This document shows, one piece after another, positions 28,731-37,488 of a stretch of DNA of 64,000 nt. The position numbers and the translations under genes were made by a program. The first letter of the stretch is position 1. Every line of letters begins with the position of its first letter. The notes under the pieces were generated by a model, which was given only the letters and a program-made list of their open reading frames with translations, was not told the DNA's origin and ran no database searches. Origin of the DNA: Rhodothermia bacterium (lineage in GTDB: Bacteria > Bacteroidota > Rhodothermia > Balneolales > Balneolaceae); contig JAUICM010000004.1 in NCBI GenBank assembly GCA_030427885.1, forward strand, positions 372,001-436,000, given 5' to 3'.

Positions 28731-29219
28731 TCAATCTTTATTGGCGACCCAATACCCGGTATTCAGTTCCGAAGAAAGCTCATCGCCAAACAATTTAGCC
28801 TCGCTTATTGATTTGAAATAACCAACCCGAACCCTGAACCAGATATCTCCTGAGAGTGAATCTCCGGTAGATACCACATAAGTGGAAGGGTAATTTCGGT
28901 CAGCCCATTTATTCACGAATCCCTGAGCTTTATCCTCTGATCTCCAGGCGCCAACCTGAACTACAAAGGGGCCGTTTTCAACAAGTGAATATCCGCTGGT
29001 GGTTGGGGTTGACTTTTCTTCGGGCATCTCGGCCTGAGCGTTGGCTACGGAATCTTCATAAGCTGCCATTGCCTCACGGGCTTTTTGCATTTCCACCTGG
29101 CGAAGAGAGTCAAGGCGTGCCTGTTCTCTTGCAAGGCGTTCTTCCTCTGATTCACCACAAGCCGCGATGGCAGTAAGGGTAACCGCAAGCATAAAAATAT
29201 ATAGACTGGTTCGTTTCAT
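28731..29219 (-). CDS. SPOR-domain lipoprotein
   Basis: 162 residues. The signal ends in TAIAAC, giving lipidated Cys21. A charged, probably coiled-coil linker (about 24-70) is followed by a C-terminal SPOR domain (about 83-160) beginning GPFVVQVGAWRSEDKAQGF and ending YFKSISEAKLFGDEL. SPOR domains bind denuded peptidoglycan glycans at the division site, so the protein probably sits at the septum attached to a membrane by its lipid. Single gene with its own terminator. Confidence 0.88.
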   Translation of the reverse strand: MKRTSLYIFMLAVTLTAIAACGESEEERLAREQARLDSLRQVEMQKAREAMAAYEDSVANAQAEMPEEKSTPTTSGYSLVENGPFVVQVGAWRSEDKAQGFVNKWADRNYPSTYVVSTGDSLSGDIWFRVRVGYFKSISEAKLFGDELSSELNTGYWVANKD

Positions 29220-29419
29220 GATATGCTGGATGATGTTGATTATAAAGCAATCTGTTGATAGGGTTAAACTTACATTTTACCAACCTGTTTCCCAAATATG
29301 TTATTTAGTTCTGATCCATGAAAAAGTTAACTTCATTAGAGATTTTACCGAATCTGAAACCTTGTAATTCCACCGCCGTTTCAAATACTTGATTACATAC
29401 AATTTCAAAAGTAACAACT

Positions 29420-29704
29420 ATGTCTTTTTTCGGTTTCTTAATACTCTTATTCATTGCGTCGATCTGTGGGGGAATAGGCCAAAGTATCGGGGGATTTAAA
29501 GTTGGCAGCGGTGGGTGTTTGATGTCGGCCGCTGTTGGTTTTGTAGGTGCGGTTATAGGTCGCTGGATCGCTAATGAACTCGATTTCCCCCAGCTATGGA
29601 CCATTCATGTTGATGGAGAGCCTTTTCCTATTATCTGGTCTATCATAGGAGCTGCCTTGCTAACCGCAGCATTGGGGATGGTATTCAAGGGTAAAAAATC
29701 CTGA
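29420..29704 (+). CDS. Small glycine-rich membrane protein, GlsB/YeaQ/YmgE-like
   Basis: 94 residues with three hydrophobic segments: FFGFLILLFIASICGGIG, then a glycine-rich helix SAAVGFVGAVIGRWIAN, and WSIIGAALLTAALGMVF near the end. The pattern of glycine-rich helices with a short basic tail resembles GlsB/YeaQ/YmgE (transglycosylase-associated) stress proteins of the inner membrane. Function in that family is unclear. It is a single gene flanked by short untranslated regions. The assignment rests on composition and topology only. Confidence 0.6.
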   Translation: MSFFGFLILLFIASICGGIGQSIGGFKVGSGGCLMSAAVGFVGAVIGRWIANELDFPQLWTIHVDGEPFPIIWSIIGAALLTAALGMVFKGKKS

Positions 29705-29837
29705 GAACTAAGGTGTTGTGTTGAACTGACGCAAAAATATCAGCCGATCCTTCATTTCTTATTCATTAATTCATATTAATTCCTTTATTTAAGCGCCACA
29801 TTGTTGGGGCATCAACTAACTAAGCAAGGAATTAAAT

Positions 29838-31478
29838 ATGGATACTTTTTCAACCATAGACATCATTGTATTCTCCGCCTATGTTTTGATGATCGTGGGG
29901 ATCGGCCTGTGGGTCTCGCGCGATAAAGAAGGGCATCAAAAGAATGCAGAAGATTATTTTTTAGCGGGTAAGTCACTCCCATGGTGGGCAATTGGGGCCT
30001 CGCTTATCGCAGCAAATATCTCAGCTGAGCAGATCATTGGAATGTCCGGTTCAGGATTTGCGGTTGGTCTGGCAATCGCATCCTATGAATGGATGGCTGC
30101 TGTGACCCTGATCATTGTAGGTAAGTATCTGCTTCCAATATTTATCGAAAAGAAATTATATACCATCCCGGAATTTATTGAACATCGATTTAATACCACA
30201 CTTAAAACTATTTTAGCGGTGTTCTGGATTGCGTTGTTCGTTTTTGTTAACCTCACCACAGTGATCTTTCTGGGAGCTAAAGCTCTGGATACCATTTGGG
30301 GTGTTGGAGATGGAAGTCTGTTACTTTGGTGTCTCATCGGTTTGGCCTTGATAGCCGCGGCTTATTCGCTGTACGGCGGGCTTTCAGCTGTGGCCTGGAC
30401 CGATGTAGTACAGGTAGCATTACTTGTACTAGGCGGCTTGGTCACAACTATTATTGCATTGAATCACGTTACTCCCGAAGGTGGAGTGGTTAATGGTCTT
30501 GCTCATATCTACGATGTAGCCGGTGATAAATTCCATATGATTCTGGACCGGTCAAATCCCGAGTTTAAAAACCTGCCTGGTATCGCTGTTCTTGTAGGTG
30601 GGATGTGGGTCGCCAACCTGTACTACTGGGGTTTCAACCAATACATCATTCAGCGAACACTGGCTGCCAAATCGCTTAAAGAATCTCAAAAAGGGATCGT
30701 ATTTGCAGCCTTCCTGAAATTGATTATCCCGTTGATTGTTGTTATTCCTGGGATCATCGCTTTTGTAATGTACACTCAGCCTGAGGGAACTGCTTCAATT
30801 CCTGGTGTGGTTGATGCCTTCTCGAAAGCTGGTGCAGGCGTTGATAATGATAAAGCCTACCCATGGTTAATCAGTGTATTTGTAACTCCCGGTTTCAAAG
30901 GTTTGGTTGTTGCCGCACTTGCTGCCGCTATCGTTTCTTCGCTGGCGTCGATGCTGAATTCAGTAGCCACGATCTTCACGATGGATATTTACAAACCATA
31001 TATCAATAAGAATGCCACTGACAAACAGACCGTGAACACAGGTCGTATCACTGCAGCTGTAGCTCTGATCATTTCTGTGATCCTGGCACCACAACTCAGC
31101 AGTGTACCACAGGTATTTCAATTCATACAAGAATACACTGGTCTTGTGAGCCCCGGTATCCTTGCAGTATTTATGATGGGTCTGTTCTGGAAAAAGACCA
31201 CGACCAAAGCTGCTATCTTTGGTGTGCTCGGTTCTATTGTAGTAGCTCTGCTTCTCAAAGCACCGGCATTGGGACTTCCATTCATGGACCAGATGTTCTA
31301 CACTTTGATCATAACTATTGTGATGATCGCAGGTATCAGCCTGAGTACTAACCCTGAGGATGATGATCCGAAAGCTATCATCACAACTTCGGAAACCTTT
31401 AAGACCGGAAACGCCTTCAATATCGGCGCCTATGCTGTATTGATCATAACCGCGGTTCTATACGCTGCTTTCTGGTGA
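29838..31478 (+). CDS. Sodium/solute symporter (SSS family, SGLT-like)
   Basis: 546 residues with about fourteen helices. IGASLIAANISAEQIIGMSG in helix 1-2 and EYFLAGKSLPWW-type residues (DYFLAGKSLPWWAIG) are diagnostic of the SSS family, and the close match in these blocks is to the vSGLT sugar transporter group. AAIVSSLASMLNSVATIFTMDIYKP near 375-400 is the second sodium-site region. It would import a sugar or similar solute with sodium, which fits a marine organism. Single gene with a terminator 25 bases after the stop. No sugar-catabolic gene is next to it, so the substrate is open. Confidence 0.9.
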   Translation: MDTFSTIDIIVFSAYVLMIVGIGLWVSRDKEGHQKNAEDYFLAGKSLPWWAIGASLIAANISAEQIIGMSGSGFAVGLAIASYEWMAAVTLIIVGKYLLPIFIEKKLYTIPEFIEHRFNTTLKTILAVFWIALFVFVNLTTVIFLGAKALDTIWGVGDGSLLLWCLIGLALIAAAYSLYGGLSAVAWTDVVQVALLVLGGLVTTIIALNHVTPEGGVVNGLAHIYDVAGDKFHMILDRSNPEFKNLPGIAVLVGGMWVANLYYWGFNQYIIQRTLAAKSLKESQKGIVFAAFLKLIIPLIVVIPGIIAFVMYTQPEGTASIPGVVDAFSKAGAGVDNDKAYPWLISVFVTPGFKGLVVAALAAAIVSSLASMLNSVATIFTMDIYKPYINKNATDKQTVNTGRITAAVALIISVILAPQLSSVPQVFQFIQEYTGLVSPGILAVFMMGLFWKKTTTKAAIFGVLGSIVVALLLKAPALGLPFMDQMFYTLIITIVMIAGISLSTNPEDDDPKAIITTSETFKTGNAFNIGAYAVLIITAVLYAAFW

Positions 31479-31502
31479 TTTTCACTTTTTTACGTGATTC
31501 AG

Positions 31503-31528
31503 GGCCTGTTGAGAGACAGGCCTTTTTT
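31503..31528 (+). terminator. Intrinsic terminator of the SSS symporter gene
   Basis: Stem GGCCTGT (31503-31509) pairs with ACAGGCC (31516-31522) around a six-base loop, followed by six T residues (31523-31528). It separates the symporter from the multicopper oxidase operon. Confidence 0.9.
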
Positions 31529-31583
31529 ATTGAGAGGAATTTATGGTTAGATTCCTCAGAACGGTTAATACTAATTACTACGG

Positions 31584-32912
31584 ATGTATATGAATAAGAA
31601 AGCTTTCAGCACGCTATGTGCAATATTGATCATGGGAGTTACAGCACAACTTGCTGCCCAGCAAAACACAGAACTTCCATTGAGAAGTGACAATCTGGAA
31701 GTACTGTCACATGTTCCCCTCGGAGCACCACTGAGTGTTACCGACATTGTGGTGGAGCAGGAAATGAGCCGACCTTATGCTTACGTTGGAAGGATGCAGG
31801 CAGAAAAGGGATTCGACATTATGGATATCTCTGATCCTGAACATGCAAAACTGATTTACCGCTGGAGAATGCCTAATGAGGAATTGCATGTAGGGCTTGG
31901 CGGAATGGATCCAAAATACTTCAAGCACAAAGGACGCTATTATGTGGTGCAATCACTTCAGTTCTTCGGTGGTGGCCCGAATGCGGATGCCGGCGCGGTA
32001 GTCGTGGACGTAACCGATCTGCCAAACGTAAAGAAAATCAAAACGGTGGGTTTTGTAAGAAATGAAGAACGTCCCGGAGGATTCCACAATATTTTCATGT
32101 ACAAACATTCAGATGGTCGTCCGCTGCTGTTTGCCACAACCAGTGGAGGCGGTGCAATGATCTATGATCTTGGTAAATTCGTGGAAGGAAAAGATGATAT
32201 CATCGCAGGTGAAGTGCCTGTACCAGATCTTCCTAATACTGCAGGTCAGGGTGCTTTTTACCACGACTTTTATGTAGGATACCATCCTGACAGCCAGCAG
32301 GATCGTTTTTATGGCGGTGGACGCGGCGGTTATTTTGTGTTTGATGTCACAAAAACCGACGCTCCTGACCTTGTTGCAACCGTCGCAGGTGTACAGGGAG
32401 TTACCTGGGGACATACCGTTACTCCTTCCCCGGATGGACGTTACATTGTGGGCGAGACAGAATATATTCATGCTCCGCTAAGGGTATTTGATCTGAAACC
32501 GGCCTTCGATGGAGATGTAGAAGTGGTGAGCACGCCTATCAGTGTGTGGAATTTTGATTATGAGAACCTGGTGCACAACCATGAAGTTCGCTGGCCATAC
32601 CTTTTTGTTTCTGGATATGAAGATGGTTTACTGGTGGTAGATCTTTTCGATCCGGCTGAGCCTAAAACTGTTGCGTACTATGATACCTTCCTTGGATCTC
32701 ATAAATCAGGGATGTGCCGCGAGAATATCTGTAATGGTGCTTTTGGAGTGGATGTTCGAAACGAAGACGGCCTGATCGTGGTTAGCGATATGGGAACCGG
32801 ATTCTGGGCATTCCGCCTTGAAGATTTCCAGGGATGGAACGGACGAGGATGGGGAATGCCAAATATCTCCAGCGCCCAGAACTGGGATGAAGGCCCGACT
32901 GCACAAGAATAA
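31584..32912 (+). CDS. Secreted beta-propeller protein with LVIVD-like repeats
   Basis: 442 residues with a signal peptide (KAFSTLCAILIMGVTAQLAAQ). The rest is a series of blades with the short pattern hhhhD(I/V)xDPxxPxxh: GFDIMDISDPEHAKLI, VVVDVTDLPNVKKI, YFVFDVTKTDAPDLV, LLVVDLFDPAEPKTV and LIVVSDMGTGFWAF, as in LVIVD/YVTN propellers. No enzymatic motif is visible. Such proteins often bind ligands or partners in the periplasm or outside. It is the first of three tightly spaced genes ending with a multicopper oxidase, which suggests a common process. Start: the ATG at 31590, two codons on, is equally possible. Confidence 0.72.
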   Translation: MYMNKKAFSTLCAILIMGVTAQLAAQQNTELPLRSDNLEVLSHVPLGAPLSVTDIVVEQEMSRPYAYVGRMQAEKGFDIMDISDPEHAKLIYRWRMPNEELHVGLGGMDPKYFKHKGRYYVVQSLQFFGGGPNADAGAVVVDVTDLPNVKKIKTVGFVRNEERPGGFHNIFMYKHSDGRPLLFATTSGGGAMIYDLGKFVEGKDDIIAGEVPVPDLPNTAGQGAFYHDFYVGYHPDSQQDRFYGGGRGGYFVFDVTKTDAPDLVATVAGVQGVTWGHTVTPSPDGRYIVGETEYIHAPLRVFDLKPAFDGDVEVVSTPISVWNFDYENLVHNHEVRWPYLFVSGYEDGLLVVDLFDPAEPKTVAYYDTFLGSHKSGMCRENICNGAFGVDVRNEDGLIVVSDMGTGFWAFRLEDFQGWNGRGWGMPNISSAQNWDEGPTAQE

Positions 32913-32918
32913 AAGTTT

Positions 32919-33488
32919 ATGAAGCATTCAAAATATTTAACTGGATGGATAGTACTGGCGTTAACAGCGCCGGTACTTTTTGGTTTTACAAAGCCTGATA
33001 AAACCCCGGACACAGGTGTGAGTTTTGAATGTATTGAACCGGGTAATGAATACTATACCCTCGAACTGGTGACCACAAAAAAAGTACCGGGAACCGGTCA
33101 GGCGTATGGGAAATCAGTGATGAAATTTGCGAATTCACCCTTCGGCATATCCATCACAAAAGATGGTTCTTATCAGCATAAGCTGGAGATACAACTCGAA
33201 AAGGTGAATAAACCTAAGACCGGAGTGTTAGTAGCCTGGGTGACAACTCCAACACTGAGTAAGACCAAGAAGATCGGTGCGCTGGATGATGACTTCCATG
33301 TGTCAGGTACAGTGGAATGGAACAAGTATATTGTAGTGATCACTCTCGAAGAATCAGCCGAAGGCAACTCCAATATGTGGGAAGGCCCCATCGCAATGCG
33401 TGGACTTTCCAAAAGCGGACGCATGCATACCATGGCCGGACACGGTCCTTTTGATCAGGAACCCTGTGCTAAATACGGCTACGAATAA
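32919..33488 (+). CDS. Secreted protein of unknown function in the multicopper oxidase operon
   Basis: 189 residues; a signal peptide (GWIVLALTAPVLFGFT) is followed by a compact beta-rich domain of about 160 residues with two cysteines, one near the start (FECIEPG) and one near the end (EPCAKYG), which could form a disulfide. The central part reads like an anti-parallel sandwich (KLEIQLEKVNKP, LVAWVTTPTLSKTK, YIVVITLEES) and the C-terminal part contains RMHTMAGHGPFDQEP with Met and His that could touch copper. I do not recognise the family. It starts six bases after the propeller gene and abuts the multicopper oxidase gene (TAAATG). Confidence 0.7.
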   Translation: MKHSKYLTGWIVLALTAPVLFGFTKPDKTPDTGVSFECIEPGNEYYTLELVTTKKVPGTGQAYGKSVMKFANSPFGISITKDGSYQHKLEIQLEKVNKPKTGVLVAWVTTPTLSKTKKIGALDDDFHVSGTVEWNKYIVVITLEESAEGNSNMWEGPIAMRGLSKSGRMHTMAGHGPFDQEPCAKYGYE

Positions 33489-35180
33489 ATGAGAGGAAAT
33501 CTTTTAAAAGCACTGTTGTTGATCGGTCTGGTGCTTAATGCTCCGGCAATACTTGCTCAGCACGAGCATCATATGATGGGTGGTGATATGAGTAATTCAG
33601 ACTCAGCTACCTGGCGTATGCCCCCGATGGATATGAGTATGCCCATGATGCCGGGTATGGACAAAGAACTGCCACCAGTTGAACCCTTTCTGGCCGGACT
33701 AGGCATGGATAAGATGATGATGCCCGAAGCCAAACCAAGGGAGATCATGGAGCTGGCTGACGGCGATACTGTTCATCTTCAGGCTTCGATTGTCCGTCGA
33801 AAACTGAACGGACAGGATGTGGTTATGTATGGCTACAACGGCCAATATCCCGGTCCGCTGCTGAAAGCTCCGAAAGATGCAACCATCATCGTTGAGTTCA
33901 ATAACAAGATCGAGTTTCCGACTACGATACACTGGCATGGCGTTCGTCTGGATAATCGTTTTGATGGTATTCCCGGTATGACACAAGCTCCGGTAGAAAT
34001 CGGGGAATCGTTTACCTATGAAGTGTATTTCAGAGATGCCGGAGTATACTGGTATCACCCGCATGTGCTGGAATATATTCAGCAGGACCTGGGTTTGTAC
34101 GGGAACATGTTGGTCGACCCACAGGAAGAAGGCTATTACAATCCCGTGAACAGGGAAGAAGTGATCATCCTGGATGATATTCTCATGGATAGCAACGGAT
34201 TATTGCCATGGGGAGATCACAGTCCAACTCATGCGCTTATGGGACGTTTTGGAAATGTGATGCTCGTGAACGGGAGTACGGATTATACACTCGATGTAAA
34301 GAAGGGAGAAGTGGTTCGGTTCTATATCACCAATGTGGCAAATACCCGGACCTTCAACACCGTTTTTGAAGGGGCAAAAGTAAAACTGGTTGGCTCCGAC
34401 GTCAGCAAGTTCGAGCGTGAAGATTTTATTGATAATATCCCGATCTCAGTAGCCGAGCGCTACATTGTGGAAGTGATGTACGACAAGCCCGGGATCTACC
34501 CGATCACTAACTCCATTCAGGCGATCAATCATTTCAGAGGAGAATTTTATCCTCATACCGATACCCTGGGTATGGTCACGGTCTCCGGGGATGAAGTTCA
34601 AGAATCCTATGCGGAGGAATTCAATACCCTTCGGGAGAATGAAGATGTAGTAGCCGACATAGAGGCCTTCAAACCATATTTCGATAAACCAGTGGACATC
34701 AGCCTGAACCTGACTGTGGAGGTGAGTGGCCTGCCCATAGGTATCATGCAGATGATGGCTATTGATACGATGTATGTCCCCCATATGGAATGGAACGACA
34801 GCATGCCGATGATGAACTGGCTTTCAACCGGAAAACAAGTGGTCTGGGAATTACTGGAACCCTCCACCGGTAAGAAGAACATGGACATCGACTGGAATTT
34901 CAAGGTGGGGGATGTAGTGAAACTCCGCTTGTTCAACGACCCGCAGACTCTGCACCCGATGAACCACCCGTTTCATATTCACGGGCAGCGGCATTTAGTG
35001 CTTTCCATTGATGGGGTCGAGAATCCGAATCTGGTCTGGAAGGATACTTCCATCATTCCGGTTGGCTCCACGGTGGATCTGCTGATCGAGATGTCGAACC
35101 CCGGCGACTGGATGATGCACTGCCACATCGGCGAGCACCTCGATTCAGGAATGATGCTCGGCTTTTCGGTGGAGGAATAA
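33489..35180 (+). CDS. Multicopper oxidase (laccase-like)
   Basis: 563 residues with a signal peptide ending near AILAQ. All four copper-ligand blocks are present: IHWHG (147-151), WYHPH (188-192), the HPFHIHG block before residue 500, and HCHIGEH (544-550) with the type-1 axial ligand Met555. The protein therefore should have the type-1 and trinuclear copper sites and reduce oxygen to water while oxidising an unknown substrate such as Cu(I), Mn(II), Fe(II) or phenols. The mature N-terminus (about 25-80) is unusually rich in Met and His, as in copper-tolerance oxidases. Last gene of the three-gene secreted operon. Confidence 0.93.
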   Translation: MRGNLLKALLLIGLVLNAPAILAQHEHHMMGGDMSNSDSATWRMPPMDMSMPMMPGMDKELPPVEPFLAGLGMDKMMMPEAKPREIMELADGDTVHLQASIVRRKLNGQDVVMYGYNGQYPGPLLKAPKDATIIVEFNNKIEFPTTIHWHGVRLDNRFDGIPGMTQAPVEIGESFTYEVYFRDAGVYWYHPHVLEYIQQDLGLYGNMLVDPQEEGYYNPVNREEVIILDDILMDSNGLLPWGDHSPTHALMGRFGNVMLVNGSTDYTLDVKKGEVVRFYITNVANTRTFNTVFEGAKVKLVGSDVSKFEREDFIDNIPISVAERYIVEVMYDKPGIYPITNSIQAINHFRGEFYPHTDTLGMVTVSGDEVQESYAEEFNTLRENEDVVADIEAFKPYFDKPVDISLNLTVEVSGLPIGIMQMMAIDTMYVPHMEWNDSMPMMNWLSTGKQVVWELLEPSTGKKNMDIDWNFKVGDVVKLRLFNDPQTLHPMNHPFHIHGQRHLVLSIDGVENPNLVWKDTSIIPVGSTVDLLIEMSNPGDWMMHCHIGEHLDSGMMLGFSVEE

Positions 35181-35196
35181 GCAACACACATTTATT

Positions 35197-35283
35197 GTCA
35201 TCCAGAGCGAAGCGATGGATCTGCACAGCTATGATATGTTTCGGTATATGATTGTGCGGGCTCTTCGCTTCGCTCTGAGTGAC
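35197..35283. repeat. Imperfect 30-bp inverted repeat, Bacteroidota intergenic REP-like element
   Basis: Left arm 35197-35226 and right arm 35254-35283 are complementary over about 30 bases with the core CAGAGCGAAGCGA shared exactly, and ends GTCA and GCAC. This type of sequence (GTCATCC...GAGCGAAGCGA) recurs between genes in many Bacteroidota and Chlorobi genomes. It can fold into a long hairpin after the multicopper oxidase stop and may also limit transcription. Recurrence elsewhere in this genome cannot be tested here. Confidence 0.6.
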
Positions 35284-35302
35284 TAGTAAATTGTAGGTAG
35301 GT

Positions 35303-35317
35303 CTCGTTCGGAACGAG
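35303..35317. repeat. Short perfect palindrome in the gap before the kinase cassette
   Basis: CTCGTTC-G-GAACGAG is a 7-bp perfect inverted repeat with one central base, inside the gap 35181-35373. It is followed by AT-rich sequence up to the stop of the 431-residue orphan. Possibly part of the same REP-like cluster; a role is not apparent. Confidence 0.35.
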
Positions 35318-35373
35318 GTTAAATCACTAATCCGTCGAATTATAATTGGTTCTAGTACTTTTACATTGGATAG

Positions 35374-36669
35374 TTAAAAGTATTCCAAGTTTTCTATAAA
35401 TCTTTCAAACCCTTCTCTCCAATTTGAAATGTGTTTGCCATCTTCAAGCAGTGGGTCATCCTTAATTCTAGTTTCTAGGTAATTCATCCTCATTTCAGCT
35501 GAAATTAACATTTGATGAATATAATTAATCTTTTCATTGAGGTTCATTTCGGCTATAGAATCGACTTGATCTTTTAGACATTCTATATAATGATTTTTTG
35601 CTCTCCCGACATTATTTAATGACTCTTGCCATTCAGGTACAGTGACAGGGCGTTTATTTCTAATAGCCTCGATTAAATCATTACTAAACCGTGTAGATTC
35701 GATATTAAGTGAATTAAAAAAGCCGATATCACTTATTTTTTGCAGATCTGTGATAGGTCGAAAGTCCGAAAAATTATTGAGTGAAAAGATATAGGGGTAA
35801 TTTGTCCCTCCTCCTCGCTCAACAAAATCCTGAAGGTGTAGACGTCGTCCTTTTACTGTATCGTCTGAACCAAAATGTGTCCCTCCAGCTCCCAGAGTTA
35901 TAAAACCAAATTCTTCACAGTAATTCGTAAAAAAATCAAACCCAATTTTCTCTGTAAATATATATGCTAGTGTTAATATAGACTCTACCGTATTAAGGTT
36001 AATAAGTCTTTTTTGGCCAGGAGTTGACCTTTCTAAAACAAAATAAATTCCATCAAGTTCTGGCCTTGAGGAAAGCTGATCAAAACAGAGTTCTAAGAAC
36101 GGGTTATCAAAGGGTTTTTTTTCTTTAAGACAAAGGTCACTAATTGCTAGGGTTGCATATATAGGAAGATCAGAACCTATTTCAGCATATGCATCAAGTG
36201 ACGCATCAATCCATTGCATTTCATAGTCTAAGCTCGTGCTTGGGTTTTTTATCAGAGTTGAAGGAGCTACTAAGATTGAGCATCCAATTTGGATTTGAAA
36301 CTCAAGACACTTAAAAGCACGTTCTTTGATTTCTTCAAAATCAGTTGGGAGTTCAGGACTCCAGTTGTCCTCAATACTCTCTTTCACTTGTTTCATCCAT
36401 TCTCGATATCCAAGTTCAGCCTGCTCAATACAAGAAGCTGGAAACCATGGAAATGAAGAAAGTCTAGAACATGCTACAGGAGAATTTTTTGGGTCTAGGT
36501 CAATTAAATATAATTGAGGATCAAATATCTTTTCTTGAGTTTGATTCTCAATTGTCTCTCTTCTAAAGAAAGACTCCATATCTAGTCCAGATGCACAGAA
36601 AGTAACACCGCCAAGGTTAATACTTGGATCAATTGACCATTGATATCTTAGATTAAAAAAATACGACAT
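35374..36669 (-). CDS. Orphan 431-residue protein of the kinase/nuclease cassette
   Basis: I do not recognise a family. The protein is soluble, without signal peptide or membrane helix. Regularly spaced hydrophobic strands followed by helices (QLYLIDLDP near 52, CSILVAPSTLI near 130, IYATLAISDL near 170, DGIYFVLE near 206, FGFITLGAGGTHFGSDD near 254) suggest an alpha/beta barrel; the last strand with GAGGTHFGS followed by KGRR could be an active-site loop. The C-terminal 80 residues are helical. It starts directly after the kinase stop (TAAATG) behind a strong AGGAGG ribosome-binding site, so it is co-translated with the kinase. A sensor or effector role is inference. Confidence 0.7.
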   Translation of the reverse strand: MSYFFNLRYQWSIDPSINLGGVTFCASGLDMESFFRRETIENQTQEKIFDPQLYLIDLDPKNSPVACSRLSSFPWFPASCIEQAELGYREWMKQVKESIEDNWSPELPTDFEEIKERAFKCLEFQIQIGCSILVAPSTLIKNPSTSLDYEMQWIDASLDAYAEIGSDLPIYATLAISDLCLKEKKPFDNPFLELCFDQLSSRPELDGIYFVLERSTPGQKRLINLNTVESILTLAYIFTEKIGFDFFTNYCEEFGFITLGAGGTHFGSDDTVKGRRLHLQDFVERGGGTNYPYIFSLNNFSDFRPITDLQKISDIGFFNSLNIESTRFSNDLIEAIRNKRPVTVPEWQESLNNVGRAKNHYIECLKDQVDSIAEMNLNEKINYIHQMLISAEMRMNYLETRIKDDPLLEDGKHISNWREGFERFIENLEYF

Positions 36670-37482
36670 TTAGCCTCCTAATAAATCTTGAATCTCTGCC
36701 AATGAATTGGGTCTGTTATATACTTTTTTATTTAATAGGGCATAGATACAGTTCTTAAGCCCTTCAGGGACATCAGGTAAGGTTATTGCAGGAGGGTCTG
36801 TAACTCCTATATAATCTTGACGAAAAGAGAATGGATGAATTCCTGTTAATAGCTCATATGCTACAATGCCTAAAGAGAAAAAATCTGAATGCAAAGTTAA
36901 TCCTCTTCTTCCTAAAGCCTGTTCAGGAGACATATAACTTAAGGTGCCTAATCCAACACCAGTTGGGGTAACAGTAGGTTCATCAACAAACCGCGCAATT
37001 CCGAGATCAATAAGGATAAAGTGATCGTCAAACATCATAATATTTTCAGGTTTAATATCACGATGAACAATTCGTTTATTCCACATTGTTTCTATTGCTT
37101 GGGAAATATCAATAATAAGTGTTTCAACTTCATTATTAGATAATCTACGTCGCCTTAGTATTTCTCTAAGATTCTCTCCGTCAATAAAGTTAGTTACAAT
37201 GAATAAACAGTCTTCACTACGCAATCGAATTTCGCCATGATTTATCAATGTGATAATTTGATCGCAAGACATAGACTCAAGAGCATCAATTTCCCTTTCG
37301 ACTCTGGTCCTTATTACTCCTCTCAGTGGATAAATCTTAAGTGCTGAATCCTGACCTTGATAATTACACCTCCAAAGGGAGCCCTGTCCACCTGGCACTA
37401 ATCTCCTTAGGTTTTGAATATTAACACCCTGAAAAGCTTGAGTAATTTCAAGTTCAGTGAGCTGTGGAGTGAATACAGGCAT
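36670..37482 (-). CDS. Soluble Ser/Thr protein kinase of the nuclease cassette
   Basis: 270 residues consisting of one Hanks-type kinase domain and nothing else. All catalytic motifs are intact: glycine loop GGQGS (31-35), Lys49 in SALKIY, Glu63, VHRDIKPEN (139-147), the DLG variant of DFG with Asp159, the activation-segment end GTLSYMSPEQ (179-188) and SDFFSLGIVAYELLTG. There is no membrane helix, PASTA or sensor domain, unlike housekeeping PknB kinases, so it is probably controlled by its partners. It lies six bases after the predicted nuclease gene and directly before the 431-residue orphan. Kinases of this stand-alone kind occur in phage-defence loci; the role here is inference. Confidence 0.9.
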   Translation of the reverse strand: MPVFTPQLTELEITQAFQGVNIQNLRRLVPGGQGSLWRCNYQGQDSALKIYPLRGVIRTRVEREIDALESMSCDQIITLINHGEIRLRSEDCLFIVTNFIDGENLREILRRRRLSNNEVETLIIDISQAIETMWNKRIVHRDIKPENIMMFDDHFILIDLGIARFVDEPTVTPTGVGLGTLSYMSPEQALGRRGLTLHSDFFSLGIVAYELLTGIHPFSFRQDYIGVTDPPAITLPDVPEGLKNCIYALLNKKVYNRPNSLAEIQDLLGG

Positions 37483-37488
37483 TTGATT

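Noticed and set aside
35181..35373. Search for a direct repeat of the tRNA-Arg 3' end as an attachment site
   Set aside because: No stretch matching the tRNA T-arm or acceptor was found by eye, so no att site is claimed.
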